In this document: piece after piece, positions 4,911 to 6,944 of the stretch
Layout of the letters: the number at the start of each line of letters is the position of its first letter
Position numbering within the stretch: position 1 is the stretch's first letter
Assembly (NCBI GenBank): GCA_047618295.1
Contig: JBLHKL010000106.1
Span: forward strand, 1-6,944
Reading direction: 5' to 3'
DNA length: 6,944 nt
Origin: UBA7359 sp047618295
GTDB taxonomy: Bacteria; Pseudomonadota; Gammaproteobacteria; Eutrophobiales; Eutrophobiaceae
Made by a program: the position numbers and the translations under genes
Notes under the pieces: model-generated
What the model was told of the DNA's origin: nothing
The model's database searches: none
Seen by the model: the letters and a program-made list of their open reading frames with translations, nothing else

Positions 4911-6661
4911 TACATTTCCTCAGGGGCAGTCAGGCCTAGTAAGTCTAACCCATTGTTTAATACCTGTCGGGTTGCAGATATCAAGCAAAAACGAGCAGAA
5001 CGAAGTTCGTCATCATCAACGATGAACTGACTGGAATTGTAATAACCGTGAAAATCTGTTGCTAAATCACGCAAATAGAATGACAGCTGATGGGGCTCAA
5101 AATTTATTGCCGCAGAATGCACTATCTCCCCATATCGTGATAAGGATTTAACAAGGTGTTGTTCCTGTTCTGTATCCAATTTAGATAAATTTTTAAGACC
5201 TTGTTCACTGTCAAAGATTAAGCCTCTCTCTTCCAGTTGTTTGAAGACACTACAGATTCTCGCATGTGCATATTGTATATAATAGACAGGATTGACGTTA
5301 GATTCAGATTTAGCCAGTTCCAGGTCAAAATCCAGATGTTGTTCTGCCTTGCGCATTAAGTAGAAAAATCGCGTAGCATCATTACCAACGTCATCTCTTA
5401 ACTGTTTCAGTGTTACATATTCACCTGATCGGGTCGACATTTGCAGTTTTTCCTTGCCCTTATATAGCGTTGCAAACTGAACCAGCAGTACTTTTAGTTT
5501 GTCAGGATTTTTTCCAAATGCGGTTAATGCACCATTAACCCTGCTGATATAGCCATGATGATCTGCTCCCCAAATATTTATTATTTCGTCATATCCACGG
5601 TCATATTTATTTATATGGTATGCAATATCTGAGGCAAAGTAAGTGGTCATACCATTTTCTCTAACGACTACTCGATCCTTTTCATCTCCAAACTCTGATG
5701 AGTTAAACCATTTGGCGCCATCTTTTTCATAGATAGCCCCTGTGGATTCAAGTTTACTAATGCATCGATCAATTTCACCACTATCTATTAGTGACCGTTC
5801 TGAAAACCAGTTATCAAAACATACACCAAAATTTTCAAGGTCAATTTTAATCTCTGCCAGGATTTGATCCAGGGCAGCGGGGAACAACACTTCCTTGTAT
5901 TCATTCTTTAGAGTAGATTTCGCCTGACTGATAATTTTATCAAGTTTTTTGTCTTCATCAATATCACTGTGAAGTGTGGTGAGTAGTTCGTTAATCTCCG
6001 GGAGAGAAAAAATAGTTTTTTGAGAATAAAGACCTTGGGCAATATCCGTAATATATTGACCATGGTAGCCATTCTCCGGGAATGGAATTCCCTGGTCAGT
6101 TTGTATCTGTAAGTATCTTAACCATACACTGGTGGCAAGAATGTCCATTTGCCTGCCTGCATCGTTCACGTAATATTCCCGTGTTACGTTGTGGCCAGTG
6201 GCCAGTAATAGTTGGGCAAGTACAGAACCATACGCTGCCCCTCGACCGTGACCAATATGGATAGGGCCCGTCGGATTTGATGAAACATACTCAAGCAGAA
6301 TTCTCTTATTGTTTCCAAATTTTGATGTGCCAAAGTTTTTTCCCATTATAAAAATTTCTGGAATTATTTGTAGATAAGCATTCTTAGCTAAAAAAAAGTT
6401 GATAAAACCGGGCCCTGCAATCTCGGTTTTTTCCAGCATTGGATGATCTGATAAGAATTTGATTAATTCTTCAGCAATTATTCGAGGAGGTTTGCTTAAG
6501 GGTTTAGCAAGTATCATTGCAATATTTGATGCAAAATCACCATGTTGCAAATCTTTGACATGCTCTATTTCAATAGAAGGAAACTCCTCCAAATGGAGTG
6601 AATTTACCTTTATATATTGATTTAATGCGGTAACTAGGTTTTGTTTAATTAACTCTTTCAT
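4910..6661 (-). CDS. argS: Arginyl-tRNA synthetase
   Basis: A 583-residue class I aminoacyl-tRNA synthetase that charges tRNA-Arg with arginine using ATP in the cytosol; length is normal. Residues about 5-90 form the ArgRS-specific N-terminal domain (HGDFASNIAMILAK at 40-53). The Rossmann catalytic domain carries the HIGH signature at H135-H138 (SSNPTGPIHIGHGRGAAYG) and the KMSK-equivalent at about 406-411 (LQMSTRSGEYVTL). Lack of the canonical KMSK lysine is known in many ArgRS enzymes and is not a defect. The C-terminal DALR anticodon-binding domain (about 460-583) ends in LLGLTAPEEM; ArgRS proteins usually end in Met. The start at 6661 gives the expected N-terminus; its Shine-Dalgarno is weak. 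It lies 142 bases after priA and overlaps the SPOR gene by one base. Confidence 0.97.
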   Translation of the reverse strand: MKELIKQNLVTALNQYIKVNSLHLEEFPSIEIEHVKDLQHGDFASNIAMILAKPLSKPPRIIAEELIKFLSDHPMLEKTEIAGPGFINFFLAKNAYLQIIPEIFIMGKNFGTSKFGNNKRILLEYVSSNPTGPIHIGHGRGAAYGSVLAQLLLATGHNVTREYYVNDAGRQMDILATSVWLRYLQIQTDQGIPFPENGYHGQYITDIAQGLYSQKTIFSLPEINELLTTLHSDIDEDKKLDKIISQAKSTLKNEYKEVLFPAALDQILAEIKIDLENFGVCFDNWFSERSLIDSGEIDRCISKLESTGAIYEKDGAKWFNSSEFGDEKDRVVVRENGMTTYFASDIAYHINKYDRGYDEIINIWGADHHGYISRVNGALTAFGKNPDKLKVLLVQFATLYKGKEKLQMSTRSGEYVTLKQLRDDVGNDATRFFYLMRKAEQHLDFDLELAKSESNVNPVYYIQYAHARICSVFKQLEERGLIFDSEQGLKNLSKLDTEQEQHLVKSLSRYGEIVHSAAINFEPHQLSFYLRDLATDFHGYYNSSQFIVDDDELRSARFCLISATRQVLNNGLDLLGLTAPEEM

Positions 6662-6803
6662 GACTCAAATATTTTTATTCAAGGTAACAGTATATCCTGA
6701 TTATTTTCCTGATGTATTTATTGATACGGCTGAGGTTAAATTTATTTTCAGGTGAAGATGGGGAACTATAAAATTTTGATCGTTGTTAACTGTATATATA
6801 ATT
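6662..6803 (-). promoter_or_regulatory. priA-argS intergenic region, probably holding the argS promoter
   Basis: AT-rich 142-base gap. A possible -10 box TATACT lies at 6689-6694 on the minus strand, about 28 bases before the argS ATG, but I find no matching -35. The left arm of an inverted repeat described at 6765-6810 also lies here. No small gene is visible. Confidence 0.3.
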
Positions 6804-6810
6804 TTATAGT
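6765..6810. repeat. Perfect 11-bp inverted repeat spanning the priA stop codon
   Basis: ACTATAAAATT (6765-6775) and AATTTTATAGT (6800-6810) are exact inverted copies separated by 24 bases. The right arm contains the priA TAA (6804-6806). It could form a weak stem in the priA mRNA tail or serve as a protein site, but ten of its eleven pairs are A-T and no T tract follows, so it is not a standard intrinsic terminator. Confidence 0.5.
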
Positions 6811-6944
6811 AGTTCTTGAGGGTCTATATCCATAGACCAACGAACTTTTTTACCTTCTTTAATTTGATCAAGCTCTCTAATCCAGTCTTTAAGCGTATTT
6901 TGTAGTGTCGTTCTGTTATCGGATTGAACCAAAAGTTGAAATCG
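6804..6944 (-). CDS. priA: Primosomal protein N' (PriA helicase), C-terminal 46 residues
   Basis: Only the 3' end is in the window: 46 codons and TAA at 6804-6806, with the frame open to the window edge. The peptide begins RFQLLVQSDNRTTLQ and ends KKVRWSMDIDPQELL, matching the conserved PriA C-terminus (RxQLLVQ ... VRWSxDVDPQxLL). PriA is the superfamily 2 helicase that restarts collapsed replication forks by loading DnaB. The helicase motifs and zinc-binding Cys cluster would lie upstream of the window. priA next to argS on the same strand is a frequent gammaproteobacterial arrangement and supports both identifications. Confidence 0.92.
   Translation of the reverse strand, partial: RFQLLVQSDNRTTLQNTLKDWIRELDQIKEGKKVRWSMDIDPQELL

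Noticed and set aside
5428..5450. Missing KMSK lysine in ArgRS as a sign of an inactive enzyme
   Set aside because: Many bacterial ArgRS enzymes have a non-canonical motif here, and all other signatures are intact.

Overview
The window joins two kinds of DNA. The right third (about 4290-6944, all minus strand) is a conserved gammaproteobacterial housekeeping block: the 3' end of priA, a complete argS, and a membrane-anchored SPOR-domain (FtsN-like) gene that overlaps argS by one base. This order and the protein motifs suggest a moderately AT-rich gammaproteobacterium. I cannot name a genus from sequence alone.

The left part (1 to about 4030) looks like the end of an integrated accessory region. 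It holds (a) the 3' part of a two-component pair: a HisKA_2-type histidine kinase whose N-terminal region is a run of 42-bp/14-residue tandem repeats, coupled to a single-domain CheY-like receiver; (b) the C-terminal remnant of an M20-family metallopeptidase; (c) an IS110-family transposase gene broken by a frameshift; (d) a roughly 208-bp element with 18-bp terminal inverted repeats and 4-bp flanking direct repeats, resembling a MITE; and (e) a membrane-anchored NERD-domain gene whose C-terminal zinc ribbon has been cut off by a one-base frameshift. The ribbon coding sequence is still readable in the next frame.

The boundary between the two parts is marked at 3985-4030 by the 3' half of a tRNA-Gly(CCC) gene: anticodon loop, T arm and 3' acceptor strand, with no matching 5' half. 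This is what integration at a tRNA 3' end leaves at the far end of an island. Its orientation predicts the island on the left and the old chromosome on the right, which matches the gene content. Four copies of GTGGGA lie in the 125 bp to its left and could be recombinase or excisionase arm sites.

Functionally, the kinase-receiver pair forms one signalling unit, and priA, argS and the SPOR gene are core functions. The stretch from about 1350 to 3770 is mostly decaying genes and mobile DNA, as expected near an island end. I see no clear new multi-gene system. The points most worth following up are the tRNA-derived att site, the reconstructable NERD/zinc-ribbon pseudogene, the MITE-like element and the heptad-phased repeat in the kinase.
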